Of a stretch of DNA of 64,000 bases, positions 27,159-34,047 are shown piece after piece. The stretch comes from Tenacibaculum aiptasiae. Its GTDB lineage: Bacteria > Bacteroidota > Bacteroidia > Flavobacteriales > Flavobacteriaceae. The translations under genes were made by a program, and so were the position numbers. Position 1 is the first letter of the stretch. Each line of letters begins with the position of its first letter. The stretch spans positions 213,400-277,399 of the forward strand of contig NZ_WAAU01000024.1 in assembly GCF_008806755.1 (NCBI RefSeq). The letters run 5' to 3'. The notes below the pieces were generated by a model. It did not search any database. It saw nothing but the letters and a program-made list of their open reading frames with translations, and was not told the DNA's origin.

Positions 27159-27565
27159 CAAATTTTTTCACTCATAAGTTTAGAAAAAAATCGCCCGTAG
27201 AAATTGCAGCTATCATCATCTTTGGAGGTATATTCATTACAGGTTTGGCTATTTTATTTGGCTTTGTTATAATGTGGTTATGGAACTGGTTAATGCCTGA
27301 AATTTTTGGACTTAGTCACCTTACTTATTGGCAAGCTGTTGGTTTATTTATCCTTTTAAGAATTTTAATTGGAGGCTGTGGTGGCGGTAGCGGCAAAAAA
27401 TCTCATCATAAATGTAAATGTGAAAAGAACGGTAAAACAGATTTTTCTAAGTGGAAACACTATGACAAATTTTGGAAAGAAGAAGGCGATAAATATTACA
27501 GTGAATATCTTGAACGAAAAATGAATCCAGAACAAGGTAGCTCATCTAAAGCTGAAATAGAATAA
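27155..27565 (+). CDS. Membrane protein coupled to the sigma factor, unknown function
   Basis: 136 aa. Two hydrophobic segments (about 16-45 and 60-76) frame a Trp-rich loop (MWLWNWLMPEIFG). A Gly-rich hinge (GGCGGGSGKK) then leads to a charged tail with HHKCKCEK, a possible metal-binding cluster. No family recognised. Position directly after a sigma gene, with ATGA overlap, suggests an anti-sigma or signal-sensing role (inference). It does not look like a classical zinc anti-sigma (no HxxxCxxC). Confidence 0.75.
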   Translation: MTNFFTHKFRKKSPVEIAAIIIFGGIFITGLAILFGFVIMWLWNWLMPEIFGLSHLTYWQAVGLFILLRILIGGCGGGSGKKSHHKCKCEKNGKTDFSKWKHYDKFWKEEGDKYYSEYLERKMNPEQGSSSKAEIE

Positions 27566-27568
27566 ACT

Positions 27569-27823
27569 ATGGAACCACTAATTTTTCAAACCAATATTGA
27601 TTCAGAAAAAAAAGTTCAATCTTTAGAATCTATACTTAATAAGCATCCTTATATTTTTAAATGGTCTATTGACATTGAGGATATTGATAATGTACTTCGG
27701 ATTGAAGGATCTGAGAATTTACTTGAGGAAGATATCATTGATTTAATTAAATCTCAAAATTTCCAAATAGAGATTTTACCTGATAAAGCTGTTATTAAAA
27801 CTGATAAGATTTTAGTTTATTAA
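27569..27823 (+). CDS. Small HMA/ferredoxin-like fold protein without the metal motif
   Basis: 84 aa, cytoplasmic. The pattern LIFQTNIDSEKKVQSLESILNKH, then a WSIDIEDIDNVLRIEG strand and a helix EEDIIDLIKSQNF, then a final strand IEILP matches the beta-alpha-beta-beta-alpha-beta layout of heavy-metal-associated domains. The CxxC metal motif is absent. It follows the membrane protein by 3 bp and is the last gene of the sigma operon. Function unknown; a protein-protein adaptor is a guess. Confidence 0.7.
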   Translation: MEPLIFQTNIDSEKKVQSLESILNKHPYIFKWSIDIEDIDNVLRIEGSENLLEEDIIDLIKSQNFQIEILPDKAVIKTDKILVY

Positions 27824-27839
27824 ACGAATTTACTATTAA

Positions 27840-27869
27840 AATACAGAGGTTATTTACAACCTCTGTATT
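27840..27869. terminator. Bidirectional hairpin between convergent operons
   Basis: Perfect arms AATACAGAGGTT (27840-27851) and AACCTCTGTATT (27858-27869) with a 6-nt loop. T-tracts are weak, but it lies exactly between the convergent stops at 27823 and 27876. Confidence 0.75.
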
Positions 27870-27875
27870 ATATAC

Positions 27876-28580
27876 TCATAGTATTGTTTTGTTTTCTACG
27901 GATATTTCTGAACCTTCTAATAAAAAAACAGAAGCTGGTTGTAATTCATTTAAAAATTCGAAATCTTTTCCATAACTAGCTAAGAAATCTACATTGATAT
28001 TGTAGCTCTTTAAAGGGTAATATTTCCATTTAGGATGCTTTACTTCATATTCTGTTGTTTGAACTTTATTTTTGGCATACCCCCAATAATGTTCTGAAAT
28101 AAACTCTATTTCAGAATTATCTTTCATTTCAAGCTGTTCATTTTTAACTACTGCTTCAATTAGATTCCATTTTTCACCAGTTTTCCATTGGTAAGAAATA
28201 TTTAAATCCCCATCTTTTTCATTCCATTCATGCTTCATTGGTAAGGTTTCGTAATTCTCATTATAAATTGTATTTGCTACAAAAGTTATGGCTGGTTTTG
28301 GTACTATCTCTTTAATAAAGACCACTCCTCTTTTATAAACTCCATTCTCTTTTCTTTTCACATAAAAGCGTAGATTTACTTCTTCAAAATTTATATGAAA
28401 TGGTATTTTAAACCCCAATAGTTTTGTGTTCTTAAACATAAAACCAATTAGACTTATATAGCATTTATCATTATACGAATCTAATTCTGTTCCATTAGGT
28501 ACAAATGATTTTAAAACTTCAGGGTTTATTTGGTAGTTTACCATCAATAATTTTCTCCATTCTGCTTTTAAAAAACTCAT
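27876..28580 (-). CDS. DUF2071 family protein
   Basis: 234 aa, soluble. The opening FLKAEWRKLLMVNYQINPEVLKSFVPNGTELD and the later VNLRFYVKRKENGVYKRGVVFIKEIVPKPAI match DUF2071 (YqjF-like), a beta-rich family related to acetoacetate decarboxylase folds, with no defined reaction. Last gene of the eight-gene GbsR operon, 4 bp after the SRPBCC gene. Confidence 0.88.
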   Translation of the reverse strand: MSFLKAEWRKLLMVNYQINPEVLKSFVPNGTELDSYNDKCYISLIGFMFKNTKLLGFKIPFHINFEEVNLRFYVKRKENGVYKRGVVFIKEIVPKPAITFVANTIYNENYETLPMKHEWNEKDGDLNISYQWKTGEKWNLIEAVVKNEQLEMKDNSEIEFISEHYWGYAKNKVQTTEYEVKHPKWKYYPLKSYNINVDFLASYGKDFEFLNELQPASVFLLEGSEISVENKTIL

Positions 28581-28584
28581 AATT

Positions 28585-29061
28585 TTAATTTAATATTTCT
28601 TTCCATTTATTCGTTTCAGCAAACTCTTTTATTGTTTTATTTCTAATTTTCAAAAAATTAGTCATATACCTTTTTAAGAAAATAGCATCTACTAATTTAC
28701 CTAGAAAACCGAAAGGTGATTTAAACTCTAAAACATCAATTAATATTGTTGAATCACTTTCATTAGTACAAAAATAATGTTCGTGCTTAAAACTTTTAAA
28801 AGCTCCTGAAATCATTTCATCAGCAAAATATTCTGATTCTTTACACCCTATTACTTTTGAGGTAAAATTTTGGTATACTCCTAAATGTTTTGCTCTCCAA
28901 GTAACAGTTTCATTTAACACTATAAGTCCTTCCATTTTTCCAGCAATAACTTTCTCATTTGTATGTGTGGCTGCTATTTTATGAAGTTCTATGCTACGAG
29001 AAAGATCAAATACTATTTTCTTAACTGCTTCTATCTTTGTTAATAATACTATAACTGCCAT
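28585..29061 (-). CDS. SRPBCC/START-like ligand-binding protein
   Basis: 158 aa. The pattern IEAVKKIVFDLSRSIELH, NETVTWRAKHLGVYQNFTSKV, and FKHEHYF with a long C-terminal helix is the SRPBCC (polyketide cyclase/START) fold, which binds hydrophobic ligands in a deep cavity. It has no signal peptide. It sits 3 bp downstream of a TIGR01777 oxidoreductase, a pairing common in Bacteroidota. Ligand unknown. Confidence 0.9.
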   Translation of the reverse strand: MAVIVLLTKIEAVKKIVFDLSRSIELHKIAATHTNEKVIAGKMEGLIVLNETVTWRAKHLGVYQNFTSKVIGCKESEYFADEMISGAFKSFKHEHYFCTNESDSTILIDVLEFKSPFGFLGKLVDAIFLKRYMTNFLKIRNKTIKEFAETNKWKEILN

Positions 29062-29064
29062 AAA

Positions 29065-29958
29065 TTATATTTTAAATTCCTTAAAAGTTTTGGTAGTAAA
29101 ATTAAAACCTAACTCTAATAGTTTTTCAGGGTATACATTTCTACTTTTCAGTAATAATTCTGATTCTGTTCCTATAATTTTTGCTCCTATTTTAAGTAAG
29201 CTTTCTGGAACATGTAAACCTAATGACATGTTTAACTTTCGCTTCAATAAATTCTGAAAATCACAATTTTGTATTGGATTAGGAGCGCAAACATTGTAAA
29301 CTCCTTCTTTTTCATGTATTAAAAAGTTAATAGCTTTTACATAATCTTTCTCTGTAATCCAACTTATATACTGATTTCCTTTCCCTTGTCTTCCTCCAAA
29401 ACCTAATTCCACCATTTTTTTCATTATAGGAAAAGCACCACCTTTTTGACCTAAAACTATAGAGGTTCTTGTAATAATTTTTTTAGTTTGTTTCAACTTA
29501 TAACTATTAAATACTTCTTCCCATTTCTTGCATACATCCATTGAAAAATCTGCTCCAATTTTTCCTTTTTCTTCTGTCATCAATTTATTTTCTGAATGCT
29601 CATAAATAGTCGCTGAAGAAGACTGAATAAATACTTTTGGTGGAAATTCTAATTCTTGGACTACCTCACAGAGTAAAGCAGTGCTGTTTAATCTGCTATT
29701 ATAAATTTCGTCTTTATTTTTTTGATGATATCTACAATTGACTGATTTTCCTGCCAAATTAATTAACACATCTGTGTTGTTTAACAAAACTGTCCAATAA
29801 CCTTTAGAAACTCCATCCCATTGTACGTAATTAACATTATCTACATTTATCTTTTGTTTTCTAGTTAAAATGTAAATTTGATTTTCTTTTTCTTTTTTAT
29901 AATATTCAATAAGCAAATTTCCCAAATATCCAGTTCCTCCAGCGATTACTATTTTCAT
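29065..29958 (-). CDS. TIGR01777 family SDR-type oxidoreductase
   Basis: 297 aa extended SDR protein. The NAD(P)-binding GGTGYLG motif (residues 7-13), a VLINLAGKSVNCRY segment, and the C-terminal DUF1731-like region (GLHVPESLLKIGAKIIGTESELLLKSRNVYPEKL, about 250-285) are typical. The family is often called epimerase, but the substrate is unknown and the catalytic Tyr/Lys pair is not the classical YxxxK. Overlaps the upstream membrane-protein gene by 4 bp. Confidence 0.92.
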   Translation of the reverse strand: MKIVIAGGTGYLGNLLIEYYKKEKENQIYILTRKQKINVDNVNYVQWDGVSKGYWTVLLNNTDVLINLAGKSVNCRYHQKNKDEIYNSRLNSTALLCEVVQELEFPPKVFIQSSSATIYEHSENKLMTEEKGKIGADFSMDVCKKWEEVFNSYKLKQTKKIITRTSIVLGQKGGAFPIMKKMVELGFGGRQGKGNQYISWITEKDYVKAINFLIHEKEGVYNVCAPNPIQNCDFQNLLKRKLNMSLGLHVPESLLKIGAKIIGTESELLLKSRNVYPEKLLELGFNFTTKTFKEFKI

Positions 29959-30335
29959 AACTTTTCTTTTTCAATTTTTAAATTACCTTCTTTACTAGCT
30001 TTTCTTCCTTTTAAGAAAAATAAAATAAAGAAGATCATCACAAGTCCTAAGTAAATTGAAAAACCTCCAATTTTTGAACTTAGTGTTTCTACTAAATCTT
30101 TATAACCTGTTAAGCTGTATATTTCTATAATTCGCAAAGCAAAACCTATGTTTAATAAATAGAAACCTATTTTAAAAAGTTTATTTGTAGCCATTGCGAT
30201 TTCTACTTTTTGATGAAAAATATCCAACATAAATATTTTGCTATTTTTAAATAAATGTTGTGATACAAATGTTGTAAGTCCTATACTAATAGGTAAATAA
30301 ATGATGTAAGCTATTAATTCTAATGAAGTGTTCAT
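29955..30335 (-). CDS. Multi-helix membrane protein of the GbsR operon (copy A)
   Basis: 126 aa with three to four hydrophobic helices. The block MATNKLFKIGFYLLNIGFALRIIEI aligns with GINKLLRIAYYLLNIGLVIWSL in the gene at 30847-31191, so the two are paralogues. The C-terminus is a short basic tail. No named family. It lies between the PNPOx-like and TIGR01777 genes and overlaps the latter by 4 bp. Confidence 0.75.
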   Translation of the reverse strand: MNTSLELIAYIIYLPISIGLTTFVSQHLFKNSKIFMLDIFHQKVEIAMATNKLFKIGFYLLNIGFALRIIEIYSLTGYKDLVETLSSKIGGFSIYLGLVMIFFILFFLKGRKASKEGNLKIEKEKL

Positions 30336-30353
30336 ATTATTATTTTTAGTGAT

Positions 30354-30845
30354 TTATAATTTTCTTGTCATTCTTGCGAGATTTATTTTCTCTGCCTTTG
30401 TAAATTTTATTTCTCTTACCATACTCATGTCTTTCCATAAATATGTATATCCTTTTAATAGTTTTGCTTTCCTAACCCTACGCTGCATTGCTCGGAATTC
30501 CGCTTCGTTTGCATCTCTTTTAATTCCTAACTCACCATATAACTTTACTCCTGGATATTCTAAAAACTTGCCTAAAAACAATGATTTTAACCAAAACCAT
30601 TTATTGGTATTTACCGCTAGTACACATATGTTTTTATTTGTCTTTTTATTCTCTTTTAACTTGGTTGCAAATTTTTCAAAATAAAAACCTGTTTGATTAT
30701 CGTTTAAAAACAAAGAACCTATTGGAGTTACTGTAGGCTCATTATTAGCATTAACTGATGCTATAGATACATACATATTCTCTTGTCTGCTTTTTCTAAA
30801 ATGTTCTTTAATTTTCTTCCAGTTTTCTTTTAGTTGAATTTCCAT
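30354..30845 (-). CDS. Pyridoxamine 5'-phosphate oxidase family protein
   Basis: 163 aa. The split-barrel FMN-binding fold is suggested by MYVSIASVNANNEPTVTPIGSLFLND and the strand ICVLAVNTNKWFW. The family includes many flavin-dependent oxidoreductases besides PNPOx, and I would not call it PdxH: it is too short and lacks the PLP-site residues I would expect. It has an unusual basic segment (RRVRKAKLLKG) near residue 115. Located 1 bp after a membrane gene. Confidence 0.85.
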   Translation of the reverse strand: MEIQLKENWKKIKEHFRKSRQENMYVSIASVNANNEPTVTPIGSLFLNDNQTGFYFEKFATKLKENKKTNKNICVLAVNTNKWFWLKSLFLGKFLEYPGVKLYGELGIKRDANEAEFRAMQRRVRKAKLLKGYTYLWKDMSMVREIKFTKAEKINLARMTRKL

Positions 30846-30846
30846 A

Positions 30847-31191
30847 TTACTTTTTCTTTAAATGTTTATGAATTAAATAGACTGTATAAATATTGATGAA
30901 ATGAAGAGAGCCTACTATTAAGAATACATAGCTTAATCTATTAGTAATCTCTTTTATAACACCTATCGAAGCGGTGATTTCTTTCATTGAATTTAAGCTC
31001 CATATAACCAAACCAATGTTTAATAAATAATAAGCTATTCTTAGCAACTTATTGATTCCATTACCAAAATTCACATCCTTTGGAAAATAATTTAAGATGT
31101 AAATTTTACCATTACTATAACATTCATTTCCAACCTTAATTACAATAAGAATTGATAGCAAAACATAAATTATATAGGTTACTTGATTCAT
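30847..31191 (-). CDS. Multi-helix membrane protein of the GbsR operon (copy B)
   Basis: 114 aa, three to four hydrophobic helices, paralogous to the gene at 29955-30335 through the NKLLRIAYYLLNIG block and the preceding periplasmic/loop pattern. No named family. Its start overlaps the stop of the upstream membrane gene by 4 bp, so translation is coupled. Confidence 0.75.
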   Translation of the reverse strand: MNQVTYIIYVLLSILIVIKVGNECYSNGKIYILNYFPKDVNFGNGINKLLRIAYYLLNIGLVIWSLNSMKEITASIGVIKEITNRLSYVFLIVGSLHFINIYTVYLIHKHLKKK

Positions 31192-31529
31192 AGCTCTTTT
31201 TTTATTGATTCTAAAATGAAAGTGAAATAACCTGCAATGCTTAAAGGCAAAATAATCATAGCAATAATTACAAAATCATCATAAAAATTTATAAAATCTG
31301 TAATCCAAAGAATCCCATAAGTAATTACAAAACCCCAATAAAATTTTAGCCTTTTCTGATTTTTTTTCGAGAAGTTTTTTATAAAATACAATAAAACTAT
31401 TCCTGTTAAAACTTGTGAACACCCTAATACTATTTGAGCACATAACCCTAAGAAAATAGTAGCATATAATATTAAAGTAGCCCATACAATTACTCGATTA
31501 ACATGTATTAAAATTCCTATATATTTCAT
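31188..31529 (-). CDS. Four-helix membrane protein of the GbsR operon
   Basis: 113 aa with about four hydrophobic helices (VNRVIVWATLILYATIFLG and later) and a short basic loop FSKKNQKRLKFYWGF. No family recognised, and it is less similar to the two paralogues in this operon. It is the first structural gene after the GbsR regulator, 38 bp downstream of its stop. Confidence 0.72.
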   Translation of the reverse strand: MKYIGILIHVNRVIVWATLILYATIFLGLCAQIVLGCSQVLTGIVLLYFIKNFSKKNQKRLKFYWGFVITYGILWITDFINFYDDFVIIAMIILPLSIAGYFTFILESIKKEL

Positions 31530-31567
31530 ATTTTCAGAAATTATTGAAAGTTTGTTTGTAAATTTTT

Positions 31568-32074
31568 TTACTTTTTTATCATTTTAGTAAAATTAGATAA
31601 CAACCAATGCTCATCAGCTTTAATTGCTTTATCTAAAATACCATTTACTGTTGTTGTTACTGATGAAAGATCATTCATTAGCTTTTTAAATTCTTCTGCA
31701 TCTTCTGAGTTTTCTTCTACTCCATTTTTCAAATCGTCTAAAACCTTTAATACAGGTTCTATTTCCCTTTTCTTGCGCTCTTTTGTTACTTGCTTAAATA
31801 ACTCCCAGATATCTTTTCCCGCAACAAAAAACTCTTTGCGTTCTCCTACTACTAATTCTTTGCTTACAATTCCCCAATCAATCAACGCTCTTACATTCAT
31901 GTTTACATTTCCACGAGATATTTTTAAAGTATCCATAATCTCATCGGCAGATAATGGCTTGGTAGATACTAATAACAACGCATGCACCTGTGCCATGGTT
32001 TTATTAATTCCCCAGTTTGTAGCCAAGCTACCCCAAGTATGGATGTATTTTAATTTCGCGTCTTCTAAATTCAT
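31568..32074 (-). CDS. GbsR/MarR family transcriptional regulator
   Basis: 168 aa winged-HTH regulator. The opening EDAKLKYIHTWGSLATNWGINKTMAQVHALLLVSTKPLSADEIMDTLKISRGNVNMNVRALIDWGIV is the GbsR/MarR type, with a long C-terminal helical tail for dimerisation. It is the first gene of an eight-gene operon on the minus strand and probably controls it. A canonical -33/-7 promoter ends only 4 bp before the ATG, predicting a near-leaderless transcript. Confidence 0.92.
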   Translation of the reverse strand: MNLEDAKLKYIHTWGSLATNWGINKTMAQVHALLLVSTKPLSADEIMDTLKISRGNVNMNVRALIDWGIVSKELVVGERKEFFVAGKDIWELFKQVTKERKKREIEPVLKVLDDLKNGVEENSEDAEEFKKLMNDLSSVTTTVNGILDKAIKADEHWLLSNFTKMIKK

Positions 32075-32078
32075 GCGA

Positions 32079-32108
32079 CAAATATATATCTTTTTTCTTA
32101 ACTTTCAA
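32079..32108 (-). promoter_or_regulatory. Promoter of the GbsR operon
   Basis: The minus strand shows TTG at 32108-32106, 19 bp, then TATATTTG at 32086-32079. Both elements and spacing match the Bacteroidota consensus. The -7 box ends 4 bp from the ATG at 32074. Confidence 0.65.
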
Positions 32109-32195
32109 TAATTTCTGAAAATAAAATATTTTTATTTTTTTCTTTATTCTTGTAATAATTTAAATTCTCGATTTACTAATCAACAAAAAACAATT

Positions 32196-32678
32196 TTGAG
32201 TAACGACTTTTATATAACATCTATTTTGCCTCATGCAGGTATTATTATTAAAATATGTAGGGCTTATACTGACTCTGAAGAAGACTTCGAAGATTTTTAT
32301 CAAGAAGCTTGCTTACAAATTTGGAAAAGTAGAGATGCTTTTCAAAATAAATCAAAATGGTCTACTTGGATATACAGAATTACTTTAAACGTTTGTTTGA
32401 CCCTTTCTAAAAAAAACAAAAGAAGAGCTAATAGGATTGAAGTTTTTCATGAAGAAACTGATAAAAACGCTGCTTTTGAAGATGAAAATTTGAATTTGTT
32501 ATATGATGCTATTAAAAAATTGTCGGAATTAGATAGAGCGATAATCCTGCTTTATTTAGAAGAAAATCCTAACAAAGAAATTGCAGCAATTATTGGAACT
32601 AGCGCTAACAATATTGGTGTACGTATTAACAGAATTAAAAAACAATTAAAAATATTATTAGATGGAAAAATCAATTGA
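32196..32678 (+). CDS. ECF-type RNA polymerase sigma factor
   Basis: 160 aa. Region 2 (SEEDFEDFYQEACLQIWKSRDAFQNKSKWSTWIYRITLNVC) and region 4 (LDRAIILLYLEENPNKEIAAIIGTSANNIGVRINRIKKQLK) are intact. The only good start is TTG at 32196, giving LSNDFYITSILPHAGIIIKIC, which aligns with the normal N-terminus of this flavobacterial sigma group. The 3' end overlaps a membrane-protein gene by 17 bp, a typical sigma/partner pair. Confidence 0.92.
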   Translation: MSNDFYITSILPHAGIIIKICRAYTDSEEDFEDFYQEACLQIWKSRDAFQNKSKWSTWIYRITLNVCLTLSKKNKRRANRIEVFHEETDKNAAFEDENLNLLYDAIKKLSELDRAIILLYLEENPNKEIAAIIGTSANNIGVRINRIKKQLKILLDGKIN

Positions 32679-33282
32679 GAAAATATGGACTGAAGCTTTT
32701 ATTAATGAACAATCGTTAATTGCTCCTAAAATAAATAATTTGTACAATCAAAAATCAAAATCTATTATCAATAAGATTAAACGCACTTATGAAATTGACA
32801 ACAAAGGGCTTATTCCAATGGCCATAATTGTTGTAATAGGAATGACATTACTTTCTGAAGTCATCATTGGTTTATATGCTGCTTTTTTAATTTTATGCTT
32901 GTACTTTTTTAACAGTAACCAATTGAAAAAATTTAAAGATATTGATGTTAAATCTGATAACTTGTCTTATCTAAAACAATACAGATACATTATTAATATT
33001 ATTATGAAATCGACTAAAAAACTTTTTGTTTTTGCAATTCCTGTGGCTGTTTTATCAATATTTATTCTTGCTTATAACCTTAAAGAAAAGAGTTTTCTTT
33101 CAAAGTTCATTTCTAGCGATACTTCTTTATTAAAAATGATTAGTGTTGGTTTTCTAATCGCTGTTTGTGTATCAGTTATAGGCTTTGTAGTTTATAATAT
33201 TTCTACTAAAATTTTATACGCTACTCAAATTTCTAAATTAGATGACCTTATTAAAGAAATGGATCAATTGAAAACTGAATAA
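32662..33282 (+). CDS. Membrane protein paired with the ECF sigma factor
   Basis: 206 aa. The N-terminal about 45 residues are soluble and charged. Hydrophobic helices follow at about 53-84 (a pair), 115-137 and 165-187, and the C-terminal tail is coiled-coil-like. Companion genes of this kind follow ECF sigma genes in many Flavobacteriia and may act as anti-sigma factors, but no zinc anti-sigma motif is present. The 17-bp overlap with the sigma gene indicates coupled translation. Confidence 0.8.
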   Translation: MEKSIEKIWTEAFINEQSLIAPKINNLYNQKSKSIINKIKRTYEIDNKGLIPMAIIVVIGMTLLSEVIIGLYAAFLILCLYFFNSNQLKKFKDIDVKSDNLSYLKQYRYIINIIMKSTKKLFVFAIPVAVLSIFILAYNLKEKSFLSKFISSDTSLLKMISVGFLIAVCVSVIGFVVYNISTKILYATQISKLDDLIKEMDQLKTE

Positions 33283-33291
33283 AAACTATTT

Positions 33292-33322
33292 AAACGGCAT
33301 CTTAAATAATTGGATGTCGTTT
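33292..33322. terminator. Intrinsic terminator between convergent genes
   Basis: AAACGGCATC pairs with GATGTCGTTT (one G-U wobble) around an 11-nt loop, then a T-rich tract. It lies just after the stop at 33282 and reaches the last base of the convergent gene. Confidence 0.75.
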
Positions 33323-34035
33323 TATTTTGTTCGAGTTCTCTTTTTTAGCTTAAAAATCCTGTCTTTATAATATGCCTTTAATTCATCTACAAACAACATA
33401 GGTTTGTCATATTCATTTAGAACTTTGTTTGTATAGCTATTTAATAATTTATCTAACTCTTTTTCTAAACGTACAAGTTCACTTTTTAAATAGTTATTAC
33501 TATTCGTTTCTGACTTAGGTATAATGCCTTTTGGTATTTTAACTCCTAAATTCCCACTAAATATATATGAATGATACTCTTTTAATTCTTCTAAAGTTCC
33601 AGTTTGGTAGATTTCTATTAGTTTAGTTGTAATATCTGTTGCCAATGTTTCTTCTTCTCCATTCATTGAAAACTTATCTGGATGTACGTATAACATCGCT
33701 TCTTTATACAATCTTTTTTTCTCCTTTATATCTTCTTTAACTATGCTAACTTTTTCTTTTTGTAATACTTTTAATCCTTTTGGTTCTTTATAATTTTTTC
33801 CTCTACGCTTTTGTTCTAATCGTTTTTCTTTTTTTGCTTTTTTCTGTTTTTTGTATAGAATTACCAATTCTCTTTCTTCTATAATTAAATCAGCTATGGC
33901 ATTTCGCAATAATTGTTCAAAAGGCAATAATTTTTCTCTAACTTTTTTTATTTCCTTTTGTAAATTAAGTATTTGCTCTTTTAGTTTTAAAGCTTCATTA
34001 CTTGTAAAATCTATTGGTAATTGAGAATCTTCCAT
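33322..34035 (-). CDS. J-domain-like coiled-coil protein
   Basis: 237 aa. Long coiled-coil stretches (about residues 12-60 and 175-205) flank a central segment EAMLYVHPDKFS with an HPDK motif (His118 to Lys121), the hallmark of DnaJ J-domains. Only the second half of a J-domain is obvious (DITTKLIEIYQTGTLEELKEY), so it may be a degenerate or divergent Hsp70 co-chaperone. It is 12 bp downstream of recQ and probably co-transcribed. No link to recombination is known to me. Confidence 0.8.
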   Translation of the reverse strand: MEDSQLPIDFTSNEALKLKEQILNLQKEIKKVREKLLPFEQLLRNAIADLIIEERELVILYKKQKKAKKEKRLEQKRRGKNYKEPKGLKVLQKEKVSIVKEDIKEKKRLYKEAMLYVHPDKFSMNGEEETLATDITTKLIEIYQTGTLEELKEYHSYIFSGNLGVKIPKGIIPKSETNSNNYLKSELVRLEKELDKLLNSYTNKVLNEYDKPMLFVDELKAYYKDRIFKLKKRTRTK

Positions 34036-34047
34036 TGCTTTTAAAAA

